From Candidatus Zixiibacteriota bacterium (lineage in GTDB: Bacteria > Zixibacteria > MSB-5A5 > GN15 > FEB-12), in NCBI GenBank assembly GCA_030642845.1, contig DAOWMZ010000140.1, forward strand, positions 1-5,806: a stretch of 5,806 nucleotides of DNA, read 5' to 3'. Positions 1 to 5,425 of this stretch are shown one piece after another. Below the pieces are notes generated by a model, which was given only the letters and a program-made list of their open reading frames with translations, was not told where the DNA came from and ran no database searches. Position numbers and translations under genes: made by a program. Positions within the stretch are counted from its first letter, which is position 1; every line of letters begins with the position of its first letter.

Positions 1-453
1 AATAATAATATCTATGGTATGACCGGCGGTCAGGGCTCGCCTACAACACCGAGCAATGCCTTTTCTACAACTACTCCGTATGGAAATGCTGAAAAACATT
101 TTGATCCATGCAGTCTGGCTACAGCAGCCGGTGCATCATATGTTGCCAGAGGAATTGTATCAAATGTTCCTCAGATGGAAAAACTGATTAAAGCCGGTTT
201 GGAACATAATGGTTTTTCATTGATTGAAGTTATTGCTAATTGTCACACCTATTACGGTCGCTTGAATCGTCAGGGGGATGCCGTAGCGATGTTGAGAGCC
301 TATAAAGAAAATTCGGTTTCTCTGGCAAAATCAAAAAAGATGGATCCAGAAAAACTGGAAGGTAAAATTATCACCGGTCTTCTTCATAAAGATGATAAAA
401 CAGAATTTTGCGATGAATACAAAAAAGTCGTGGAAAAATTGAAGGGGAAATGA
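1..453 (+). CDS. korB: 2-oxoglutarate:ferredoxin oxidoreductase, beta subunit (3' part)
   Basis: This is the C-terminal 150 residues of the thiamine-diphosphate-binding beta subunit of a 2-oxoacid:ferredoxin oxidoreductase. The enzyme interconverts 2-oxoglutarate + CoA and succinyl-CoA + CO2 using ferredoxin, in the cytoplasm. The reading frame is open from base 1, so the start lies upstream; the Met at base 19 is internal. The first visible residues, NNNIYGMTGGQ, are the end of the TPP/Mg motif of this family (NN followed by YGxTGGQ), and SPTTP follows. Further on, the NCHTYYGRLN segment and the GDAVAMLRAYKENSV stretch are typical of 2-oxoglutarate-type rather than pyruvate-type beta subunits. 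Complete family members are around 280 residues, so about half is seen here. The stop codon TGA forms part of the korC ribosome-binding region, which implies translational coupling. The family is clear; the exact 2-oxoacid (2-oxoglutarate or a branched-chain oxoacid) is inferred from similarity and the TCA-cycle neighbours. Confidence 0.9.
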   Translation, partial: NNNIYGMTGGQGSPTTPSNAFSTTTPYGNAEKHFDPCSLATAAGASYVARGIVSNVPQMEKLIKAGLEHNGFSLIEVIANCHTYYGRLNRQGDAVAMLRAYKENSVSLAKSKKMDPEKLEGKIITGLLHKDDKTEFCDEYKKVVEKLKGK

Positions 454-456
454 GGT
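452..456 (+). promoter_or_regulatory. korC ribosome binding site overlapping korB stop
   Basis: GAGGT lies inside and just after the korB TGA stop, five bases before the korC ATG at 462. The overlap of stop codon and Shine-Dalgarno suggests that the two subunits are translated in a coupled way. Confidence 0.7.
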
Positions 457-461
457 AAATC

Positions 462-1040
462 ATGACTAAGCTACTTGATAAAATAAAAATCCCCACCGAT
501 CGTTTTGAAATGAGATTATCCGGTTCAGGTGGACAGGGGATGATTTTTGCTTCAGTTATTCTGAGTAAAGCTATTGGAATTGGTGAATCAAAAAATGTTG
601 TTCAAAGCCAATCATATGGTCCGGAAGCCCGTGGTGGTGCTTCCAAATCTGATGTGGTTGTCTCTGATAATGAGATATTTTATCCCAAAGCAATGAAACT
701 TGATTTGCTTTTGGCAATGACTCAGGAATCTCTGGATAAGTACTATCCTGATCTTAAAGAGGATGGCATTTTAATTATCGATTCTTCGTTGATAGATGAT
801 GTCCCTACGGATAATTATTTCGGCCTTGAATTTACAAGAATGGCTCGTACTGAGGTTGGGCACATTATGGTTGCCAACGTAATTGCTCTGGGAGCAATTG
901 CAGCAATTACCAAGTTAGTTTCACTTGAGAAATTAATCGAAGTAGTCATCGCTCATGCTCCGAAAGGGACTGAAGATAAAAACCGCAAAGCGGTTGAATT
1001 AGGTTACAACGCTGTTCTGGAATCTTTAAAAAATACTTAA
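462..1040 (+). CDS. korC: 2-oxoglutarate:ferredoxin oxidoreductase, gamma subunit
   Basis: A 192-residue gamma subunit/domain of the 2-oxoacid:ferredoxin oxidoreductase, the partner of the korB product just upstream. The gamma domain helps to bind CoA and completes the heteromeric enzyme; it carries no iron-sulfur cluster motif, as expected. Visible family marks are the glycine-rich GSGGQG at residues 21-26, the SYGPEARGG signature at 51-59 followed by a Ser/Lys/Asp-rich strand, and the C-terminal PKGTEDKNRKAVELGY region at 167-182. The length matches the usual 180-195 residues. The ATG start is supported by GAGGT five bases upstream and by an 8-base gap to korB. About 14 residues precede the usual family start, a modest N-terminal extension. 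The gene sits in an operon with korB and, after a 17-base gap, ndk. Distinction from pyruvate or branched-chain oxidoreductase gamma subunits rests on korB and on context. Confidence 0.9.
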   Translation: MTKLLDKIKIPTDRFEMRLSGSGGQGMIFASVILSKAIGIGESKNVVQSQSYGPEARGGASKSDVVVSDNEIFYPKAMKLDLLLAMTQESLDKYYPDLKEDGILIIDSSLIDDVPTDNYFGLEFTRMARTEVGHIMVANVIALGAIAAITKLVSLEKLIEVVIAHAPKGTEDKNRKAVELGYNAVLESLKNT

Positions 1041-1047
1041 GAATAAA

Positions 1048-1052
1048 AGGAG
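1048..1052 (+). promoter_or_regulatory. ndk ribosome binding site deciding a TTG start
   Basis: AGGAG is placed five bases before TTG at 1058. The ATG at 1053 directly abuts this site, is in another frame and stops after two codons (ATG CTT TGA), so it cannot be the ndk start. The site therefore supports TTG. Confidence 0.75.
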
Positions 1053-1057
1053 ATGCT

Positions 1058-1456
1058 TTGAGCAGAACATTAGTAATCATTAAACCGGATGCTACTGAAA
1101 GAAATCTGATTGGCCATGTCGTTTCCCGCCTGGAAAAAGCCAGATTCAAAATTCTCGGTATGAGAATGATGAAACTGAGTAAAGAACAGGCTCAGGAATT
1201 CTATGCGGTTCATAAAGAAAGACCATTTTATAATGATCTGGTTACTTTTATGACTTCGGGTAATGTTGTCCCGATGATGTTGGAAAAGGAGAATGCTGTT
1301 ACAGAACTTCGTGACCTGATTGGAGCTACTAATCCAGCCGAAGCCAAATGTGGTACAATTCGATATGAAATAGCTCTTGATGTGGAAAAAAATTCTGTTC
1401 ATGCTTCCGATTCCGATAAAAATGCTGCCAAAGAAATCTCATTCTTTTTTGATTAG
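1058..1456 (+). CDS. ndk: nucleoside diphosphate kinase
   Basis: A complete 132-residue nucleoside diphosphate kinase. It transfers the gamma phosphate from one NTP (usually ATP) to other NDPs through a phosphohistidine intermediate in the cytoplasm. The active site is intact: relative to the E. coli enzyme (numbers two higher), K9, Y49, R85, T91, R102, N112 and the phosphorylated H115 in the NSVHASDS motif are all present. The N-terminal RTLVIIKPDA and the C-terminal NAAKEISFFF are textbook. The start is TTG, chosen because the conserved N-terminus begins there, AGGAG is well spaced, and no in-frame ATG or GTG lies close upstream. The stretch after GTIR reads YEIALD where GDFALD-like sequence is more common, a mild variation outside the catalytic residues. 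It is 17 bases after korC, so probably cotranscribed. A plausible reason for linkage is use of GTP or ATP made at the succinyl-CoA step, which is inference. Confidence 0.97.
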   Translation: MSRTLVIIKPDATERNLIGHVVSRLEKARFKILGMRMMKLSKEQAQEFYAVHKERPFYNDLVTFMTSGNVVPMMLEKENAVTELRDLIGATNPAEAKCGTIRYEIALDVEKNSVHASDSDKNAAKEISFFFD

Positions 1457-1524
1457 GATGAAGTAAGGTGTTCTATTGCAGTTTGAAACATCAAGGATCT
1501 GATTATAGAGACTTTTGAAATATT

Positions 1525-1556
1525 GAAGCCCGGCGTTAAAATATCGGGCTTTAATT
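1525..1556 (+). terminator. probable rho-independent terminator after ndk
   Basis: AAGCCCG (1526-1532) pairs with CGGGCTT (1545-1551), extended by a G-T wobble at 1525/1552. This gives a 7-8 bp GC-rich stem with a 12-base loop, followed by TTTAATT. The T-tract is short and interrupted, so termination may be incomplete. It lies 69 bases after the ndk stop and would close the kor-ndk operon before the larA-like gene. Confidence 0.65.
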
Positions 1557-1559
1557 ACT

Positions 1560-1590
1560 GTGCCTGGCAGATGCCCTCGTCTGCTGAAGG
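1560..1590 (+). repeat. degenerate/partial repeat unit (hairpin A type)
   Basis: This begins GTGCCTGGCAGATG, the same head as the two fuller elements at 1615 and 5310. GCAGATG (1567-1573) pairs with CGTCTGC (1578-1584) with one G-T wobble around a CCCT loop. No second hairpin follows directly; instead another unit starts 55 bases later. It resembles the reverse complement of the hairpin at 1656-1675 (14 of 18 positions), which suggests that those two were once partners. Confidence 0.6.
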
Positions 1591-1614
1591 CATTGCCTGT
1601 TCTATTATCCTATA

Positions 1615-1685
1615 GTGGCTGGCAGATGTCCACATCTGCCGCATATAGGCGAAGGGGCACACGGGGGCGTGTGCCGACCACAAAA
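1615..1685 (+). repeat. paired-hairpin intergenic repeat, copy 1
   Basis: Hairpin A is a perfect palindrome, GGCAGATGT-cc-ACATCTGCC (1621-1640). After a 15-base spacer comes hairpin B, GGCACACG-gggg-CGTGTGCC (1656-1675), then CGACCACAAAA. The element shares a head (GTG..TGGCAG), an identical 20-base hairpin-A core (1620-1639) and a tail (GTGCCG..CACAAAA) with the copy at 5310-5374. It ends only 17 bases before the ATG of the larA-like gene. It is non-coding: the frames through it are carried by the palindromes and have no recognisable product. Confidence 0.85.
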
Positions 1686-1702
1686 TTTGTAATTTATTTA
1701 AT

Positions 1703-2926
1703 ATGGAAATTGATTTTACATACGGAAATAGAATACTCTCCTTAGATATTCCTGTTAGTGCTGATGTTGATATATATAAACCTTTGGAAAGGCTGAAGCC
1801 TTTTTTATTTAAGGATTTTAATTCTAAAATCGATAAATCTAATATTGAACTCTTGCTTTCTAATGATAGATATCTCTGCGTCGTAAACGATGGATATAGA
1901 AATACTCCGACTGCTGTAATTCTAAAATGGTTGTCAAAGCTTGATTCGAGATTTTTGAACAATGCTGATTTTATGTTAGCTACCGGAGCTCATGACGCTC
2001 CAACTAAAAATCATTATCATAGTGTATTCGGTGAGTTTTATAATCAAATAAAATCAAGAGTGAAATATCACAATGCTTATGATTATGACTCTATGATAAA
2101 ATTGGGAGTGGATAATTTCGGGGGTGAAGTTTGGATAAATAAGGCAGTAGTTGAATATACATCCATATTGATTATTGGCTCAGTCGAACCCCATTATTTT
2201 GCCGGATTCACCGGTGGAAGGAAATCTTTATTTCCCGGATTATGTGATATTCCCACAATTGAACGCAATCATAATATGGCTGTCTCTTTAGATGCTGCTC
2301 CTTTGAAAATCAAGGGAAATCCGGTTGCTGAGCATTTGGAGTCACTTCTCGATATGGTGGATTTGAGTAAAATCATATCAATTCAGATTGTAATGGATTC
2401 TGAACATAATGTTGTTGATTGCTTTTGCGGATCATTAAGTGAATCCTTTGAAAATGCTCAGGATATTACTAAAGAAATATATTCTTCAAAAATCGAAAAA
2501 CAATATGATCTTATCTTAGCTGAAATATTACCGCCATTAGATGGCAATCTATATCAGGCACAGAAAGCTCTTGAACATTGCCATAGTGCGGTTAGAGATA
2601 ATGGAGATTTAATTCTAATTTCGGCCTGTAAAGAAGGGATCGGATCTAAATTCTTTTACGAATTAGCCAAAAATTGGGATAGGAATAAAAACAAACCCAT
2701 TAATGGTGAAATGAAATTTGGTTCACACAAACTGTTCCGTGTTAATCTGATGACAAAAAGGATAAATATATATCTATATTCTGCGATGAATTCCAAAGAA
2801 GTTAGACATGTATTTTACGAACCACTTGACAATCTCCAAAAATTTATTTACTCAAGAGTGATGGATTGTGAAAATATTAATATAGGAATAGTGCGCGATG
2901 CCGCTCACATGGTGTTAAGCACATAA
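1703..2926 (+). CDS. LarA-family nickel-pincer 2-hydroxyacid racemase/epimerase
   Basis: A 407-residue protein of the lactate racemase family (LarA; DUF2088 N-terminal domain plus LarA C-terminal domain), usually about 420 residues. Family members racemise or epimerise 2-hydroxyacids by hydride transfer to a nickel-pincer nucleotide bound to a lysine. Compared with Lactiplantibacillus plantarum LarA, the key residues are all visible at a near-constant offset of 9-11: D63 and R66 (DGYRNTP), H97 (ATGAH), H164 (EPHYFAGF), cofactor lysine K174 (TGGRKS), nickel-ligand H190 (ERNHN), and Y284, Q285, K288 (NLYQAQK). It is therefore probably active, provided the cell makes the cofactor (larB/C/E, not in this window). 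Substrate is unknown; mdh begins 35 bases downstream, so malate is a reasonable candidate and lactate the default. No Shine-Dalgarno precedes the ATG, and the next Met (91) would remove D63/R66, so this start is kept. Arginine is 12 of 15 AGA/AGG, unlike mdh, suggesting low expression or a different origin. Confidence 0.88.
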   Translation: MEIDFTYGNRILSLDIPVSADVDIYKPLERLKPFLFKDFNSKIDKSNIELLLSNDRYLCVVNDGYRNTPTAVILKWLSKLDSRFLNNADFMLATGAHDAPTKNHYHSVFGEFYNQIKSRVKYHNAYDYDSMIKLGVDNFGGEVWINKAVVEYTSILIIGSVEPHYFAGFTGGRKSLFPGLCDIPTIERNHNMAVSLDAAPLKIKGNPVAEHLESLLDMVDLSKIISIQIVMDSEHNVVDCFCGSLSESFENAQDITKEIYSSKIEKQYDLILAEILPPLDGNLYQAQKALEHCHSAVRDNGDLILISACKEGIGSKFFYELAKNWDRNKNKPINGEMKFGSHKLFRVNLMTKRINIYLYSAMNSKEVRHVFYEPLDNLQKFIYSRVMDCENINIGIVRDAAHMVLST

Positions 2927-2946
2927 ATCAAGCACATATTGTGCTT
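2917..2946 (+). repeat. direct repeat plus hairpin in the larA-mdh junction
   Basis: AAGCACATA occurs twice, 13 bases apart (2917-2925 and 2930-2938); the first copy covers the larA-like stop codon region. TGTGCTT (2940-2946) is complementary to AAGCACA of either copy; the nearer pairing gives a 7-bp stem with a 3-base loop. No T-tract follows, so it is not a standard terminator. It lies just upstream of the mdh ribosome-binding site and could affect mRNA processing or mdh translation, which is speculative. Confidence 0.45.
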
Positions 2947-2952
2947 CTCAGT

Positions 2953-2957
2953 GGAGG
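2953..2957 (+). promoter_or_regulatory. mdh ribosome binding site
   Basis: A perfect GGAGG core lies four bases before ATG at 2962. It selects that ATG over the in-frame GTG at 2941, which would add seven residues and fall inside the small hairpin. Confidence 0.85.
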
Positions 2958-2961
2958 AATT

Positions 2962-3885
2962 ATGAACAAGAAGATCGCTGTTATTGGTGCCGGCAATGTT
3001 GGAGCAACATGCGCCATGTATCTTGCAGAAGAAAATCTGGCTGATGTCGTTATGGTTGATATCTTAGAAGGTATGCCTCAGGGTAAAGGTCTTGATCTTT
3101 CTCAAGCCGGACCGGTGCGAGGGTACAATGCTAAAATTTATGGAACCAATAAATATTCTGATATTAAAGGGTCAGATATTGTTATCATGACTGCTGGTCT
3201 TCCTCGTAAACCGGGAATGTCACGCGAAGATCTGTTGAACATGAATGCCAGCATTGTTGCTGTCGCTGCTAAGAATATTAAAAAGTACGCACCCAAGTGT
3301 TTTGTGATTGTTGTCTCGAATCCTCTGGATCTGATGACTTTCCAAATGCGCAAAATTACCGGTTTTCCAAAGAACCGTGTTCTCGGTCAAGCCGGTGTGC
3401 TCGACTCTACCCGTTTCCGTACTTTTATCTCAATGGAACTTGATGTAGCTATGACTGATATCCAGGCTATGGTTCTGGGTGGTCATGGTGATACTATGGT
3501 ACCGCTACCACGTTATACTACTGTAGCTGGTATCCCGGTTGGAGAATTAATTCCGGCCAAGAGACTTAAAGAAATCGCTCATCGTACTGCTGTTGGCGGT
3601 GGTGAAATTGTGAAGCTGCTTAAAACAGGATCAGCTTATTATGCTCCGGCAGCCGCTACGGTTGATATGTGCCGTTCGATTCTCTGTGATGAAAAGAAAA
3701 TCATGCCCTGCTCAGCTTACCTGACAGGTCAATATGGTATCAAAGATATTTATATTGGTGTTCCGGTTGTACTGGGTTCAAAAGGTGTAGAGAAGATTCT
3801 CGAGCTTAAATTATCTGCGGGTGAGAAAAAGGCTTTGCAGAAATCAGCCGCAACTTATAAAGTACACCTTAAAGATATTAAGTAA
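2962..3885 (+). CDS. mdh: malate dehydrogenase (LDH-type, NAD-dependent)
   Basis: A 307-residue malate dehydrogenase of the lactate-dehydrogenase-like class, catalysing malate + NAD+ to oxaloacetate + NADH in the cytoplasm. The N-terminal Rossmann fold carries GAGNVG (residues 9-14) and D33 at the end of the second strand, which favours NAD. The mobile loop [11 protein letters not shown] has R82, the residue that selects malate over lactate (LDH has Gln there), and R88. N120 (VVSNP), D148 and R151 (GVLDSTRFR), and proton-relay H175 (GGHGD) complete the active site. Length is normal for the class. The start is ATG with GGAGG four bases upstream, not the GTG 21 bases earlier. Two stop codons in a row (TAA TAA) end the gene. 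It follows the larA-like gene by 35 bases and precedes icd by 21 bases, so cotranscription with icd is likely. Ten of its 11 arginines are CGN, mostly CGT, consistent with high expression. Confidence 0.96.
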   Translation: MNKKIAVIGAGNVGATCAMYLAEENLADVVMVDILEGMPQGKGLDLSQAGPVRGYNAKIYGTNKYSDIKGSDIVIMTAGLPRKPGMSREDLLNMNASIVAVAAKNIKKYAPKCFVIVVSNPLDLMTFQMRKITGFPKNRVLGQAGVLDSTRFRTFISMELDVAMTDIQAMVLGGHGDTMVPLPRYTTVAGIPVGELIPAKRLKEIAHRTAVGGGEIVKLLKTGSAYYAPAAATVDMCRSILCDEKKIMPCSAYLTGQYGIKDIYIGVPVVLGSKGVEKILELKLSAGEKKALQKSAATYKVHLKDIK

Positions 3886-3896
3886 TAATTTAATAC

Positions 3897-3901
3897 AGGA
3901 G
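3897..3901 (+). promoter_or_regulatory. icd ribosome binding site
   Basis: AGGAG lies five bases before the icd ATG at 3907, inside the 21-base gap after mdh. It confirms the start. Confidence 0.8.
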
Positions 3902-3906
3902 CTGTA

Positions 3907-5151
3907 ATGGCTAAATACAAACACATTGTCATTCCGAAAAATGGCAAGCCGATTACTATTCAGAAAAAGAAACTGAAAATACCGAATAATCCAATTATTC
4001 CAGTTATTGAAGGTGATGGTATCGGTCGCGATATTATGAAAGCTACTCGCCGCGTTGTTGATGCTGCGGTTGAGAAGACTTACAAAAAACGTCGTGCTAT
4101 TGCCTGGATGGATGTTTATGCCGGTGAAAGAGCCAATGAACTCTACAAAGAATGGCTGCCAAAAGAGACGATTGATGCTATAAAGAAATATATCGTTGCT
4201 CTCAAAGGACCATTGACTACGCCGATTGGTGGTGGTTTCCGTTCATTGAATGTTAGTCTTCGTCAGATTTTGAATCTTTATGCCTGCGTTCGCCCGGTCA
4301 GCTACTTCAAAGGAGTAGGTTCACCGGTCACTCATCCTGAAAAAATGAATATGATTATTTTCCGTGAGAATACCGAAGATGTTTATGCCGGTATTGAATG
4401 GAAAAAAGGATCCAAGGATGTTAAGAAAGTTATCAACTGGCTTAATAAAAATATGAAGACTAATATCCGGCTCGATAGCGGAATCGGAGTCAAACCGATT
4501 TCTGTTACCGGTACAAAACGTTTGGTTCGCAAAGCAATTCAGCACGCTATTGATAATAAGCTCCCATCGGTAACTCTGATGCACAAAGGTAACATCATGA
4601 AATATACCGAAGGGGCTTTCCGTGACTGGGGTTATAAAGTAGCGACTACTGAATTTAGAAATAAGATTGTTACCGAAGACGAAGTCTGGGATAAGTACAA
4701 TGGCAAAGTTCCAAAAGGTAAAATAGTTATCAAGGATCGTATTGCTGACTCTATATTCCAGCAGGTTTTAACCCGCCCTGATGAATATTCTGTCCTCGCT
4801 ACACCGAACCTGAATGGCGACTACATTTCCGATGCCTGCGCTGCCCAGGTTGGTGGTTTGGGAATGGCTCCGGGAGCCAATATCGGCGACTATATTGGTC
4901 TGTTTGAAGCTACACATGGCACCGCTCCAAAATATGCTGACAAGGATGTTATCAATCCGAGTTCAGTTATTTTGTCAGCATGCATGATGCTTGATTATAT
5001 GGGCTGGAATAAAGCAGCCGATATGATTCGCAATGCTATCCAGAAAACCCTTAACAAGAAGACTGTCACCTATGACCTTCATCGCCAGATGAAAGGAGCC
5101 AAAAAGGTAGGCACTTCACAGTATGCTACACATATCATTAAGAATATGTAA
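3907..5151 (+). CDS. icd: isocitrate dehydrogenase, NADP-dependent
   Basis: A complete 414-residue homodimeric-type isocitrate dehydrogenase, close in plan to the E. coli enzyme (416 residues). It converts isocitrate + NADP+ to 2-oxoglutarate + CO2 + NADPH, or the reverse in a reductive cycle. Substrate residues are present: S113 and N115 in [10 protein letters not shown]119, R129, Y160 (EDVYAGIEW) and K227 (HKGNIMK). Metal-binding aspartates are D281, D305 and D309 (NGDYISD). NADP selection is indicated by K342 and Y343 (HGTAPKY) and by Y389 and R393 (TVTYDLHR), which match E. coli K344, Y345, Y391 and R395; NAD-type enzymes differ there. The N-terminus (about 25 residues rich in Lys) is like that of E. 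coli. It lies 21 bases after mdh and is followed by a strong terminator, so it is the last gene of the unit. S113 corresponds to the E. coli AceK phosphorylation site; no kinase gene is in the window. Confidence 0.97.
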   Translation: MAKYKHIVIPKNGKPITIQKKKLKIPNNPIIPVIEGDGIGRDIMKATRRVVDAAVEKTYKKRRAIAWMDVYAGERANELYKEWLPKETIDAIKKYIVALKGPLTTPIGGGFRSLNVSLRQILNLYACVRPVSYFKGVGSPVTHPEKMNMIIFRENTEDVYAGIEWKKGSKDVKKVINWLNKNMKTNIRLDSGIGVKPISVTGTKRLVRKAIQHAIDNKLPSVTLMHKGNIMKYTEGAFRDWGYKVATTEFRNKIVTEDEVWDKYNGKVPKGKIVIKDRIADSIFQQVLTRPDEYSVLATPNLNGDYISDACAAQVGGLGMAPGANIGDYIGLFEATHGTAPKYADKDVINPSSVILSACMMLDYMGWNKAADMIRNAIQKTLNKKTVTYDLHRQMKGAKKVGTSQYATHIIKNM

Positions 5152-5170
5152 TCTTCTTTCATATACTGAT

Positions 5171-5200
5171 AAAGGGAAGCTTTATAGCTTCCCTTTTTTT
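5171..5200 (+). terminator. strong rho-independent terminator after icd
   Basis: AAAGGGAAGC (5171-5180) pairs perfectly with GCTTCCCTTT (5187-5196) around the loop TTTATA, with a run of seven T ending at 5200. It begins 20 bases after the icd stop. On the opposite strand the stem is followed by TTTATC only, so it could be at most a weak terminator for ackA transcripts. Confidence 0.93.
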
Positions 5201-5309
5201 ATATAGTTTGATGAATAAGATTGAGTTTTTTTTTATTTCGCGTAGTGGGGGGGGGTGTCTCCGATGTGTATATAAAAACGGGCGACTCAAGGGTTTGTTG
5301 ATAAACCTC

Positions 5310-5374
5310 GTGCTTGGCAGATGTCCACATCTGCTGGAAAATTGGGCACATGTGGACATGTGCCGCTCACAAAA
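5310..5374 (+). repeat. paired-hairpin intergenic repeat, copy 2
   Basis: The head GTGCTTGGCAG leads into hairpin A, GCAGATGT-cc-ACATCTGC (5317-5334). After a short spacer comes hairpin B, GGCACATGT-gg-ACATGTGCC (5345-5364), then the tail CGCTCACAAAA. It has the same orientation as the copy at 1615-1685. ATGTCCACAT in A is the exact reverse complement of ATGTGGACAT in B, so the two hairpins can also pair with each other. It lies between the convergent icd and ackA genes. Confidence 0.85.
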
Positions 5375-5425
5375 ACTCACATCAGTGACAAAACACAATG
5401 AAGAGGACGAGGTAAATAGATGGGA

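Noticed and set aside
1070..1402. A 110-codon open frame antisense to ndk
   Set aside because: It lies entirely opposite a gene with a complete active site and has no family resemblance.
1560..1685. CRISPR array or transposon terminal repeats
   Set aside because: The units are palindromic, unequal and few, with no regular unique spacers. No transposase frame or target-site duplication is visible.
1681..1702. Sigma-70 promoter for the larA-like gene in the AT-rich stretch
   Set aside because: TATTTAAT-like bases occur, but no -35 element with suitable spacing is convincing; AT-richness alone is not enough.
1560..1745. A 61-codon open frame on the + strand across the repeat cluster
   Set aside because: It is made almost wholly of repeat sequence, has no ribosome-binding site, and runs into the larA-like gene in another frame.
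1555..1962. A 135-codon open frame on the - strand starting inside the larA-like gene and running through the repeats
   Set aside because: It overlaps the well-supported larA-like gene on the opposite strand, its C-terminal part is translated palindrome, and it has no recognisable domain.
2941..2961. GTG at 2941 as the mdh start, adding seven residues
   Set aside because: GGAGG sits four bases before ATG 2962, the conserved N-terminus [11 protein letters not shown] begins there, and GTG 2941 lies in a hairpin without a ribosome-binding site.
5287..5309. Short hairpin GGTTT/AAACC as an ackA terminator
   Set aside because: Only five pairs plus a wobble, and no T-run follows on the - strand.
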